Assembly: GCA_025464125.1 (NCBI GenBank)
Contig: JAODLU010000376.1
Span: forward strand, 1-5,402
DNA from: Microbacteriaceae bacterium
GTDB lineage: Bacteria; Actinomycetota; Actinomycetes; Actinomycetales; Microbacteriaceae
DNA: 5,402 bases
Direction of reading: 5' to 3'
Within the stretch, counting starts at the first letter, position 1; each line of letters begins with the position of its first letter. This document shows positions 1 to 5,402 of this stretch, one piece after another. Made by a program: the position numbers and the translations under genes. Under the pieces are notes generated by a model. The model saw nothing but the letters and a program-made list of their open reading frames with translations, had not been told where the DNA came from and did not search any database.

Positions 1-440
1 CGAGTATCGAGCAGATCTGCGAGTGGGTCGACTCGGCCAGGGCCCGCGGGCGCGCGCCGCTCGTGGTCGTCGCCGAGGGCTTCTAGCTCGACACCATGGA
101 TGACGCGCACTCCGAACGGGGCCTCGACGCGTTCGGGCGCCCCCGCCTCGGCGGCATCGGCGAACTGCTCGCCCCCGAAATCGAATCCCGCACCGGCATG
201 GAGACGCGGGCGACCACGCTCGGCCACATCCAGCGCGGCGGAACGCCGACCGCATACGACCGGGTGCTGGCCACCCGCTACGGCATGGCCGCAGTCGACG
301 CCGTGATGCACGGCCGCTGGGGCCGCATGGTCTCGCTGCGGGGCACCACAATCACCCACGTCGCGTTCGAGGACGCGCTCGGCAGGCTCAACTCCGTACC
401 GCAGGAGCGTTACGACGAAGCTGCGGTGCTGTTCGGCTAA
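1..440 (+). pseudogene. pfkA: 6-phosphofructokinase, C-terminal part, interrupted by an in-frame amber stop
   Basis: The product would be 6-phosphofructokinase, which phosphorylates fructose 6-phosphate to the 1,6-bisphosphate in cytoplasmic glycolysis. The gene enters from the left edge in the frame whose codons start at position 3. The first 27 visible codons end in VVVAEGF (63-83), the family's substrate-binding Glu segment. A TAG then falls at 84-86. The same frame reopens at once with [19 protein letters not shown] and continues to TAA at 438-440. The downstream part carries the hallmark [15 protein letters not shown] (219-263), whose His/Arg contact fructose 6-phosphate, and the usual ending DEAAVLFG. 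About 145 codons are visible of roughly 340 in the family. There is no frameshift, only one stop. An ATG at 96, nine nt after the stop, could allow reinitiation of a 114-residue piece, but that piece lacks the nucleotide-binding half. PFK identity is secure. Whether this is a true pseudogene or a base-call error cannot be decided here. Confidence 0.85.
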
Positions 441-638
441 ACCGCCCGACCTCACGCTGGTCGCCGCTCGGGGCTCTCCGCCCCCGCCCCGGCCACCCGT
501 GACCCGGCCTCGGGCGCCGAGAGGCAAAGTTACGCCGCTTGTCAGAGCCGGCAAGAACAGAAGCCTGCCCTTCGACGAAGTGAGACCCCACAGAGGTGCG
601 CGGGCGCCAGCGCGCGTCTCCGCCGGTAGCGTTGACCT
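441..638. other. Intergenic region with weak GC hairpins
   Basis: This is 198 nt between the pfkA stop and the acuI start, with no coding sequence I can support. Two weak inverted repeats could end pfkA transcription. One is CGACC/GGTCG (447-451 with 459-463, 7-nt loop), just after the stop. The other is CTCGG/CCGAG (509-513 with 517-521, 3-nt loop), flanked by an outer GC pair across a small bulge. Neither is followed by a T-run. A further GC-rich repeat, GCGCG/CGCGC (598-602 with 611-615), lies just upstream of the acuI promoter box. All are short enough to arise by chance in DNA this GC-rich. Confidence 0.4.
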
Positions 639-641
639 ATG
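627..641 (+). promoter_or_regulatory. Candidate -10 box for a leaderless acuI transcript
   Basis: TAGCGT at 627-632 fits the actinobacterial -10 consensus TANNNT. Its last T lies exactly seven nt before the A of the acuI ATG at 639, so transcription would be expected to start on the start codon itself. No Shine-Dalgarno-like purine run lies in the gap, which is consistent with leaderless translation, a common mode in actinobacteria. No clear -35 hexamer is visible upstream, where the DNA is very GC-rich. Confidence 0.55.
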
Positions 642-1658
642 TTTCGCGCACTCAGGGTGGCAAGGCCAGCGGATGCCCCCGCCGGCATCTTTCGCGTCGA
701 CCTGGTCGAAGACTTCGACGACGACTCACTGGGCGAGGGCAACGTCGTGGTGGACGTCCAGTATTCGAGCCTCAACTTCAAGGACGGCATGGCGCTTCGC
801 GGCGACCCCGGAGTGGCGCGGCTCAACCCGCTGATACCCGGTATCGACCTCGTGGGCAGTGTTGCGGCATCCGATGACCCGCGCTGGAAGGTCGGCGACC
901 AGGTGCTGGTCAACGGCTGGGGGCTCGGCGAAACGCACAATGGCGGCTTCTCGGAGCGAGCACGCGTCTCCGGCGACTGGCTTGTCGCGCTGCCTGACGG
1001 CATCACCGCCAGGCGTGCGGCTGCCATCGGCACCGCAGGTTTTACGGCAATGCTCTCGGTGCTCGCCCTCGAGCGAGCGGATGCCCTGGCCGCAGCCGAA
1101 GCGGGCACTGTGCTCGGTGGCGAGGTGCTTGTGACCGGGTCTGCCGGAGGGGTCGGATCCATCGCCATCGCGATCCTGGCGAAGCTCGGGCACCGCGTGG
1201 TGGCCTCGACCGGAAGGCTCGAGGAGACGGACTACCTCGTGTCGCTCGGCGCATCCGAGGTCATCGACCGCACGCCACTCGGCCAACCCGGCAAGCCACT
1301 GCAGCGTGAGCGCTGGTCGGGCGCGATCGACTCCGTCGGGGGCAACACTCTCGCCAACGTGCTCGCGCAGGTGAAGTACGGCGGGGCGGTCACCACCTGC
1401 GGCATGGCCCAGAGCCCTGATGTGCCGGCCAGCGTGCTGCCGTTCATCCTGAGGGGCATCAGCCTCGTTGGCATCAACTCGGTCTACATTTCGCCAGAGC
1501 TCAGGTCGTCCGCGTGGAAGCGCCTCAGCACCGACCTCGACCTCGACCTGCTGGACGGCATGACATCGACGGTGAGCCTTGGCGAGACTCCTGCGCTCGC
1601 GGAGAAGATATTGGCCGGCCAGGTGCGCGGCCGAATCGTGGTCGACGTTCGCGCCTGA
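639..1658 (+). CDS. acuI: Acryloyl-CoA reductase (NADPH), AcuI/YhdH-type MDR oxidoreductase
   Basis: A 339-residue cytoplasmic enzyme of the zinc-independent quinone-oxidoreductase branch of the medium-chain dehydrogenase superfamily. AcuI/YhdH enzymes reduce acryloyl-CoA to propionyl-CoA with NADPH, which removes a toxic electrophile. Visible family signatures in order: SSLNFKD (43-49), PGID (67-70), VNGWGLGETHNGGF (91-104), GTAGFTAML (131-139), the Rossmann nucleotide loop VTGSAGGVGS (165-174), SLGASEVIDR (202-211), the GAIDSVGG stretch (228-235), VKYGGAVTTCGMA (245-257) and PFILRGISLVGINSV (268-282). These closely follow E. coli YhdH (324 residues) as I recall it. An insertion of about 10 residues lies before the Rossmann motif (around 148-160). 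The ATG at 639 is chosen because the N-terminus aligns with the family and a TANNNT box sits at leaderless spacing. DUF1304 follows 30 nt downstream and may be co-transcribed. Substrate specificity is inferred from the family; other short enoyl-CoA thioesters remain possible. Confidence 0.85.
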   Translation: MFRALRVARPADAPAGIFRVDLVEDFDDDSLGEGNVVVDVQYSSLNFKDGMALRGDPGVARLNPLIPGIDLVGSVAASDDPRWKVGDQVLVNGWGLGETHNGGFSERARVSGDWLVALPDGITARRAAAIGTAGFTAMLSVLALERADALAAAEAGTVLGGEVLVTGSAGGVGSIAIAILAKLGHRVVASTGRLEETDYLVSLGASEVIDRTPLGQPGKPLQRERWSGAIDSVGGNTLANVLAQVKYGGAVTTCGMAQSPDVPASVLPFILRGISLVGINSVYISPELRSSAWKRLSTDLDLDLLDGMTSTVSLGETPALAEKILAGQVRGRIVVDVRA

Positions 1659-1688
1659 AGCCAGGGCGCCGTGCCACACTTGGCGATC

Positions 1689-2087
1689 ATGAGCACAGTC
1701 CTTCTCGTCATCGGCACCGTCTTCGTAGTTCTCGCAGCCCTTTTCCACATCTACGTCTTTTTTCTCGAAAGCATCGCCTGGACGAGGCCCGCCACCTGGA
1801 AGGTCTTCGGAATCCGCAGCCAGCAGGACGCTGACACCATCAAGCCGATGGCCTTCAACCAGGGTTTCTACAACCTTTTCCTGACGATCGGCATACTCGT
1901 CGGTGTCGCGCTGCTGCCCTCGGTCTTCCCCGCGGGCATCGCACTTATGCTCATGGGCGCAGGCAGCATGGTGCTGGCCGGGCTGATCCTGCTGCTGAGC
2001 GCACCGAAGAGTCGCAGGTCTGCATTGCTGCAGGCTGTGCCGCCTTTCATCGGAATCGTGCTGGTCGTCATCTCGCTCGCTGCCTGA
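1689..2087 (+). CDS. DUF1304 family integral membrane protein
   Basis: A 132-residue hydrophobic protein with four predicted membrane helices, at roughly 3-26, 60-78, 82-104 and 112-131. Its hallmarks are those of DUF1304: HIYVFFLESIAWTRP (20-34) around the end of helix 1, KVFG (38-41), and NQGFYN (57-62) leading into helix 2. The length matches the family's usual 110-135 residues. The molecular function of DUF1304 is unknown and the context does not reveal it. I prefer the ATG at 1689 over an in-frame GTG at 1671, because the longer form would add only MPHLAI ahead of a typical start. Neither start has a Shine-Dalgarno sequence. A -10-like CACACT at 1675-1680 could give a very short leader, so the gene may be transcribed alone as well as with acuI. 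The stop at 2085-2087 is followed by a GC hairpin. Confidence 0.82.
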   Translation: MSTVLLVIGTVFVVLAALFHIYVFFLESIAWTRPATWKVFGIRSQQDADTIKPMAFNQGFYNLFLTIGILVGVALLPSVFPAGIALMLMGAGSMVLAGLILLLSAPKSRRSALLQAVPPFIGIVLVVISLAA

Positions 2088-2097
2088 CCCATTCAAT

Positions 2098-2115
2098 CTG
2101 GCCCTCGCGGGCCGG
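2098..2115 (+). terminator. GC hairpin after the DUF1304 gene
   Basis: GGCCC (2100-2104) pairs with GGGCC (2109-2113) across a TCGC loop. It extends by a T-G wobble and a C-G pair to 2098-2104/2109-2115. It starts 10 nt after the DUF1304 stop and ends just before the GH5 promoter box, the right place for a terminator separating two units. There is no T-run after it, so it is at best a weak or non-canonical terminator. Confidence 0.35.
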
Positions 2116-2128
2116 GGTCGCCGCGGAA

Positions 2129-2161
2129 TAGACTGCGATCCATTCGGGCGGGGGTCGTGGA
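2129..2161 (+). promoter_or_regulatory. Candidate -10 box and ribosome binding site of the GH5 gene
   Basis: TAGACT (2129-2134) matches the TANNNT -10 consensus and predicts a transcript start near 2141-2142, giving a leader of about 20 nt. Within that leader GGGCGGGGG (2146-2154) is a purine-rich Shine-Dalgarno-like run ending 7 nt before the ATG at 2162. Unlike acuI, this gene therefore looks conventionally led. No -35 hexamer is recognisable and no CRP- or LacI-type operator palindrome stands out. Confidence 0.45.
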
Positions 2162-3604
2162 ATGGTCAGCAGGAGTGTCGGCAGGGGTGGGATCGCACTC
2201 GGTGCCGTGCTAGCACTGGCCGCAAGCGTCTTCGTGGGAGCCCCTGTGCAGGCTGTCGTGCAAGCGGCACCGACGCCTGTGGTGCAGGGCAACCAGCTGA
2301 TCGACACCCGTACCAACGCGGTTTTCACCCCGCACGGGGTCAACTGGCCGAGCTTCGAATACGCCTGCTGGCAGGGCTGGGGCTATTCGGGTGACAACTC
2401 GACGGCAGAGGCGCAGGCGATCGCATCCTGGCAGGCCAACACCGTGCGCCTTCCGCTCAACCAGGACTGCTGGCTGGGGTTGCAGAACTCACCAGCCGGT
2501 TCCGGTCGCACTGCTGCGGGGTACCAGGCTGCGGTTCGCTCGTGGGTAGACAAGCTGAACGCTGCGGGGCTCGTCGTCATCCTCGACCTGCACTCGTCAG
2601 CGCCGCTCGGGTACCCGGCCCACGGGCAACGTGCCATGGCGGATGCCCAGTCGGTCACCTTCTGGCAGCAGGTCTCGAACGCGTACAAGAGCGTCCCATC
2701 GGTGATGTTCGACCTCTTCAACGAACCGTATTCGCGCTGGGACGGCAACACCAAAATCTTCGACCTCACCTGGGCGTGCTGGAAGAACGGCGGATGCCAG
2801 GCCCCTGTGGAAGACGACTACACCTCGGCGCTCAGCGGCGCCAAGTTTGCAACTGCGGGAATGACCCAGCTGGTAGCCGCTGTGCGCGGCAGCGGGGCGA
2901 CCCAGCCGATCATGCTCGGCGGCATCGACTACAGCAACGACCTGCGGGGGTGGCTTGCCAACCGTCCGGCCGACACCCAGCTCGTGGCTTCGTGGCACAA
3001 CTATCCTGGGCAGCGCTGCCAGACCGCGACCTGCTGGAATGCTGAGGTCGCACCTGTCGCAGCTGTCGTGCCAGTGGTCACCGGCGAGTTCGGCCAGACG
3101 GATGGCGGCAGCTCGTTCCTCACCACCTTCATGACCTGGGCCGATGCTCACGGTGTCGGCTACATGCCGTGGGCGTGGTGGCACGTGCCGGTGTCCGAGT
3201 CACTCGAGAACAGCCGGTATGCCCTGATCTCCGACGATGGCTTCGAACCGAAGGCGCCTTCGGGAACGGTTTATCACGACCATCTCGCGACTCTCGTCAC
3301 CCAGCCACCCGCGCTGCCGCACTTTTTCACCATGCCTCTCGCGATGACTCCGCCTGCGTCTGCCGCTGCTTCAGCGTCGGAGCCACTCGCGGTTTCGGCC
3401 GCAGCTGCGCCGCCGGTGGCGGCGTCGCCCGCGCCGTTTAAGTCCGGCCCGGTTACATCGGCTGCTCCGAGCACTGCGGTCTGCAGGGCGGTGACCAGCG
3501 GCAACTACCTGCACCTCGGTACCCCGGCGAGCGCGGGAGGCATCGAGCCGGCCGCGAGCCTGGTCGCGGCAACGCTCCGCATCCTCGCTGCTGCCCGCCG
3601 CTAA
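2162..3604 (+). CDS. Secreted glycoside hydrolase family 5 enzyme
   Basis: A 480-residue exported retaining glycosidase, probably acting on a beta-linked polysaccharide such as cellulose or another beta-glucan. A Sec signal peptide is clear: RSVGRGG (4-10), a hydrophobic core (11-26), and VQA cleavage options after residue 31 or 35. The GH5 (beta/alpha)8 domain spans about 40-381. It has NTVRLPLN (93-100, conserved Arg96), [11 protein letters not shown] (138-148, His144), FDLFNEPY (183-190, acid/base Glu188), SWHNYPG (277-283, His279), VVTGEFGQ (305-312, nucleophile Glu309) and the aromatic strand MPWAWWH (335-341). Both catalytic Glu residues are present, so activity is expected. Seven cysteines (69, 103, 206, 212, 286, 291, 441) could form disulfides; only 441 lies outside the domain. 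After about 382 comes an Ala/Pro/Ser-rich linker, then an odd 40-residue tail (441-480) too short for a usual carbohydrate-binding module. Exact substrate and GH5 subfamily cannot be read from the sequence. The stop overlaps the convergent hemL stop. Confidence 0.88.
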   Translation: MVSRSVGRGGIALGAVLALAASVFVGAPVQAVVQAAPTPVVQGNQLIDTRTNAVFTPHGVNWPSFEYACWQGWGYSGDNSTAEAQAIASWQANTVRLPLNQDCWLGLQNSPAGSGRTAAGYQAAVRSWVDKLNAAGLVVILDLHSSAPLGYPAHGQRAMADAQSVTFWQQVSNAYKSVPSVMFDLFNEPYSRWDGNTKIFDLTWACWKNGGCQAPVEDDYTSALSGAKFATAGMTQLVAAVRGSGATQPIMLGGIDYSNDLRGWLANRPADTQLVASWHNYPGQRCQTATCWNAEVAPVAAVVPVVTGEFGQTDGGSSFLTTFMTWADAHGVGYMPWAWWHVPVSESLENSRYALISDDGFEPKAPSGTVYHDHLATLVTQPPALPHFFTMPLAMTPPASAAASASEPLAVSAAAAPPVAASPAPFKSGPVTSAAPSTAVCRAVTSGNYLHLGTPASAGGIEPAASLVAATLRILAAARR

Positions 3605-4926
3605 GAGGTCGGCTTCGCCGAAGCCGCCGCCTTCGCCGCAGCTGGCAGCGCTTCCAGGATGCGTGAAACGGCGGTGTCGTCGTGCGCAGAGCTGACGAAC
3701 CACGCTTCGAAGACAGATGGTGGCATGGAGACTCCCGCGTCGAGCATGGCGTGGAAGAACGGCGGGTAACGGAACGCCTGCTGCGCCTTGACCTGCTCGT
3801 AGTCGCGAGGTGGTTCTGCCGTGAACGCGACAGAGAAGAGGGTGCCGGCCCGCTCGATCGAGTGCTCGACCCCTTCGGCAGCGAGCGCGTTGGCCAGGGC
3901 GGCCGTGAGCTCGTCGGCGACGGTGGACATTCTGCTGTAGACCGCGGCATCCGCAGCCTGGAGGGTCGCAATGCCCGCGGCCACCGCGACCGGATTGCCG
4001 CTCAGTGTGCCGGCCTGGTAGACGGGGCCAAGGGGGGCAAGCAGGTCCATGATCTCCGCCCGACCGCCAAGAGCCGCCACCGGCAGCCCGCCACCGATGA
4101 CCTTTCCGAAGGTGACGAGGTCGGGCATCCAGTCGGCGCCCGCTTCGGTCTCGAGCCCCCACCAGCCGGAACGACCGGCCCTGAACCCGGTGAGAACCTC
4201 GTCAAGAATCAGCAGCGCCCCGTTGCGGTGTGCCACTGCCGCGAGTGATGAATTGAAGCCTGGCATAGGGCGAACTACACCCATGTTCGCTGGAGCCGCC
4301 TCGACGATGATCGCCGCGATCTCGTGCCCGCGCGTCTCGAAGACGGTCTCTAGTGCCGAAAAATCGTTGTACGGAACGACTATCGTCTGGGCTGCGGTCG
4401 CCGCAGTCACGCCAGCTGAGCCGGGCATCGCCAGGGTGGCGACGCCGGAGCCCGCCTCGGCCAGAAGTCCGTCCGAATGGCCGTGGTAATGACCGGCGAA
4501 CTTGACCAGCAGGTCGCGGCCCGTCGCTCCCCTGGCCAGGCGGATGGCAGTCATGGTGGCTTCGGTGCCGGTTGAAACCAGGCGCACCTTCTCAACAAGG
4601 CTTCGGCCGCCAACGGTCACCCGGTCGCGCACGAGTTCGGCGAGTTCTGTCTCAGCCGGGGTGGATGCTCCGAAGGAAAGTCCACGCGCGGCTGCGGCCT
4701 GCACCGCCTCGACGACGGAAGGATGCGCGTGACCGAGAATCGCGGGACCCCACGAGCACACGAGGTCCACATATTCACGACCCTCGGAATCTGTGACATA
4801 CGGCCCCCTGGCAGAGACCAGGAACCTCGGGGTGCCGCCGACCGACCCGAAGGCTCGCACCGGCGAGTTGACTCCACCCGGAATCGAGAGCCGTGCCCGG
4901 TCGAACTCCTGCTCGTTGGTGGTCAT
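3601..4926 (-). CDS. hemL: Glutamate-1-semialdehyde 2,1-aminomutase
   Basis: A 441-residue cytoplasmic PLP enzyme that converts glutamate-1-semialdehyde to 5-aminolevulinate, the last step of the C5 route to tetrapyrroles. The N-terminal [10 protein letters not shown] (17-26) is diagnostic for HemL among class III aminotransferases. PLP-site features follow in order: STGTEA (118-123), GHYHGHSDG (145-153), LDEVLTGFR (241-249, Asp242 pairing with the cofactor nitrogen), [11 protein letters not shown] (273-283, Schiff-base Lys275) and GTLSGNP (306-312). [15 protein letters not shown] (401-415) is also typical. The length is at the upper end of the usual 425-445 because of an Ala-rich C-terminal extension (about 428-441). 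The ATG at 4926-4924 overlaps the hemB TGA as ATGA, which supports this start and implies translational coupling, since no strong Shine-Dalgarno sequence precedes it. The TAG at 3603-3601 overlaps the GH5 TAA on the other strand. No truncation or missing key residue is seen. Confidence 0.96.
   Translation of the reverse strand: MTTNEQEFDRARLSIPGGVNSPVRAFGSVGGTPRFLVSARGPYVTDSEGREYVDLVCSWGPAILGHAHPSVVEAVQAAAARGLSFGASTPAETELAELVRDRVTVGGRSLVEKVRLVSTGTEATMTAIRLARGATGRDLLVKFAGHYHGHSDGLLAEAGSGVATLAMPGSAGVTAATAAQTIVVPYNDFSALETVFETRGHEIAAIIVEAAPANMGVVRPMPGFNSSLAAVAHRNGALLILDEVLTGFRAGRSGWWGLETEAGADWMPDLVTFGKVIGGGLPVAALGGRAEIMDLLAPLGPVYQAGTLSGNPVAVAAGIATLQAADAAVYSRMSTVADELTAALANALAAEGVEHSIERAGTLFSVAFTAEPPRDYEQVKAQQAFRYPPFFHAMLDAGVSMPPSVFEAWFVSSAHDDTAVSRILEALPAAAKAAASAKPTS
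3610..3626. terminator. Candidate bidirectional hairpin between convergent GH5 and hemL
   Basis: CGGCTTC (3610-3616) pairs perfectly with GAAGCCG (3620-3626) around a 3-nt GCC loop. On the plus strand it begins six nt after the GH5 stop. On the minus strand it lies inside the last codons of hemL, over the Ala/Lys-rich end of that protein. There is no other intergenic space for a terminator because the two stop codons overlap. The hairpin lacks a strong T-run in either direction, and Ala-rich coding DNA makes such repeats easily, so the role is tentative. Confidence 0.35.
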
Positions 4927-5402
4927 TCGCGCAACCAGTTGGCGAGTTCGACTGCCCAGTATGTGAGCACCGCGTCTGCTCCGGCCCGGCGGATGCCGAC
5001 CACGGATTCCTCGATAGCCCTTCGCCGGTCGATCCAGCCGTTCGCCGCTGCCGCCTCGATCATCGAGTATTCGCCAGAGACCTGGTATGCCCAGACCGGC
5101 ACCGGGCTCGAGGCCGCAGCATCGGCCAGCACGTCAAGGTAGCTCATCGCCGGTTTCACCATCACGATGTCTGCACCCTCCTCGACGTCCAGCAGGATCT
5201 CGCGGGCACCCTCCCGTCGATTGGCCGGGTCGAGCTGGTAGCTGCGACGGTCACCGTTGAGCGAGGACTGCACCGCCTCGCGAAAAGGGCCGTAGAACGC
5301 CGAAGAATACTTGGCCGCGTAGCCGAGAATCGCGGTGTCGGTGTACCCGTGAGCATCGAGCTCTGCCCGCACTGCGCCCACCTGGCCGTCCATCATGCCG
5401 CT
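4923..5402 (-). CDS. hemB: Delta-aminolevulinic acid dehydratase (porphobilinogen synthase), C-terminal half
   Basis: A partial gene running off the right edge, with about 159 codons visible of roughly 325 in the family. The enzyme condenses two 5-aminolevulinate molecules to porphobilinogen. The visible part starts in [12 protein letters not shown], the form usual in actinobacteria. It holds both active-site lysines: the one in [15 protein letters not shown] (codon 5312-5310) and the Schiff-base lysine in [12 protein letters not shown] (codon 5156-5154). [15 protein letters not shown] and the ending [14 protein letters not shown] are also family-typical. The methionine at 5396 is internal, not the start: the frame is open to the window edge and the MMDG motif lies mid-protein. 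The TGA at 4925-4923 overlaps the hemL ATG, so the two consecutive pathway enzymes are made from one minus-strand transcript. The promoter lies outside the window. Confidence 0.96.
   Translation of the reverse strand, partial: SGMMDGQVGAVRAELDAHGYTDTAILGYAAKYSSAFYGPFREAVQSSLNGDRRSYQLDPANRREGAREILLDVEEGADIVMVKPAMSYLDVLADAAASSPVPVWAYQVSGEYSMIEAAAANGWIDRRRAIEESVVGIRRAGADAVLTYWAVELANWLRE

Noticed and set aside
84..86. TAG read as pyrrolysine or another recoded amino acid
   Set aside because: Nothing in the window suggests a pyl system, actinobacteria of this type are not known to recode TAG, and the other genes use TAG and TGA as normal stops (hemL ends in TAG).
542..1168. A 208-codon minus-strand open frame starting inside acuI and running into the upstream gap
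   Set aside because: Its composition is Ser/Pro/Arg low complexity, typical of an antisense shadow, with no ribosome binding site or motif.
1536..1553. Short tandem repeat of the ctcgac unit inside acuI
   Set aside because: It is only about two and a half copies encoding alternating Asp-Leu codons, and chance codon repetition explains it.
726..2096. A 456-codon open frame on the minus strand opposite acuI and the DUF1304 gene
   Set aside because: It is antisense to two well-supported genes, is full of Asp/His/Arg/Gln with no recognisable motif, and spans their intergenic gap. It is a codon-bias shadow in high-GC DNA.
3514..3601. Possible sortase (LPXTG-type) cell-wall anchor at the GH5 C-terminus, suggested by the hydrophobic stretch and final RR
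   Set aside because: No LPXTG/LAXTG motif is present (the nearest is LGTPAS), and the hydrophobic stretch is short and broken by an Arg.
3371..4162. A 263-codon minus-strand open frame crossing the GH5/hemL junction
   Set aside because: It lies in another frame of hemL and antisense to the GH5 tail, its translation is Arg/Gly-rich without family motifs, and it conflicts with the clear HemL reading.
5394..5396. Methionine codon on the minus strand as the hemB start
   Set aside because: The frame stays open upstream to the window edge, and the MMDG motif is mid-protein in HemB, so the gene is simply cut by the window.

Overview
The window is high-GC, densely coding DNA, most likely from an actinobacterium of the Microbacteriaceae type. 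I infer this from the strong G/C third-position bias, the actinobacterial form of the PFK, HemB, HemL and GH5 sequences, the TANNNT-type -10 boxes (one placed for leaderless translation), and the frequent GGATGC/GCATCC words inside genes. The genus cannot be fixed from this sequence. No tRNA, rRNA, CRISPR array, insertion sequence or phage gene is visible.

Layout from left to right. (1) Positions 1-440, plus strand: the C-terminal part of an ATP/PPi-type 6-phosphofructokinase (pfkA), broken by an in-frame TAG at 84-86 while the protein sequence on both sides remains family-like. (2) 441-638: intergenic DNA with weak hairpins, ending in a TANNNT box placed for a leaderless transcript. (3) 639-1658, plus: an AcuI/YhdH-type acryloyl-CoA reductase. 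(4) 1689-2087, plus: a small four-helix DUF1304 membrane protein, 30 nt downstream. (5) 2098-2161: a short gap with a GC hairpin, a -10 box and a purine-rich ribosome binding site. (6) 2162-3604, plus: a secreted GH5 glycoside hydrolase with both catalytic glutamates, a long Ala/Pro linker and an odd 40-residue tail. (7) 3601-4926, minus: hemL, convergent with the GH5 gene and overlapping it by 4 nt at the stop codons. (8) 4923-5402, minus: the C-terminal half of hemB, overlapping hemL by ATGA.

hemB and hemL form a translationally coupled tetrapyrrole-synthesis unit: HemL makes 5-aminolevulinate and HemB condenses two molecules of it to porphobilinogen. The plus-strand genes share no evident pathway: glycolysis (damaged pfkA), acryloyl-CoA reduction, an uncharacterised membrane protein, and extracellular polysaccharide hydrolysis. 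The region reads as ordinary chromosomal housekeeping DNA with one likely accessory secreted enzyme. I see no convincing new multi-gene system. The points most worth a second look are the amber codon in pfkA and the unusual C-terminus of the GH5 enzyme where it meets hemL.
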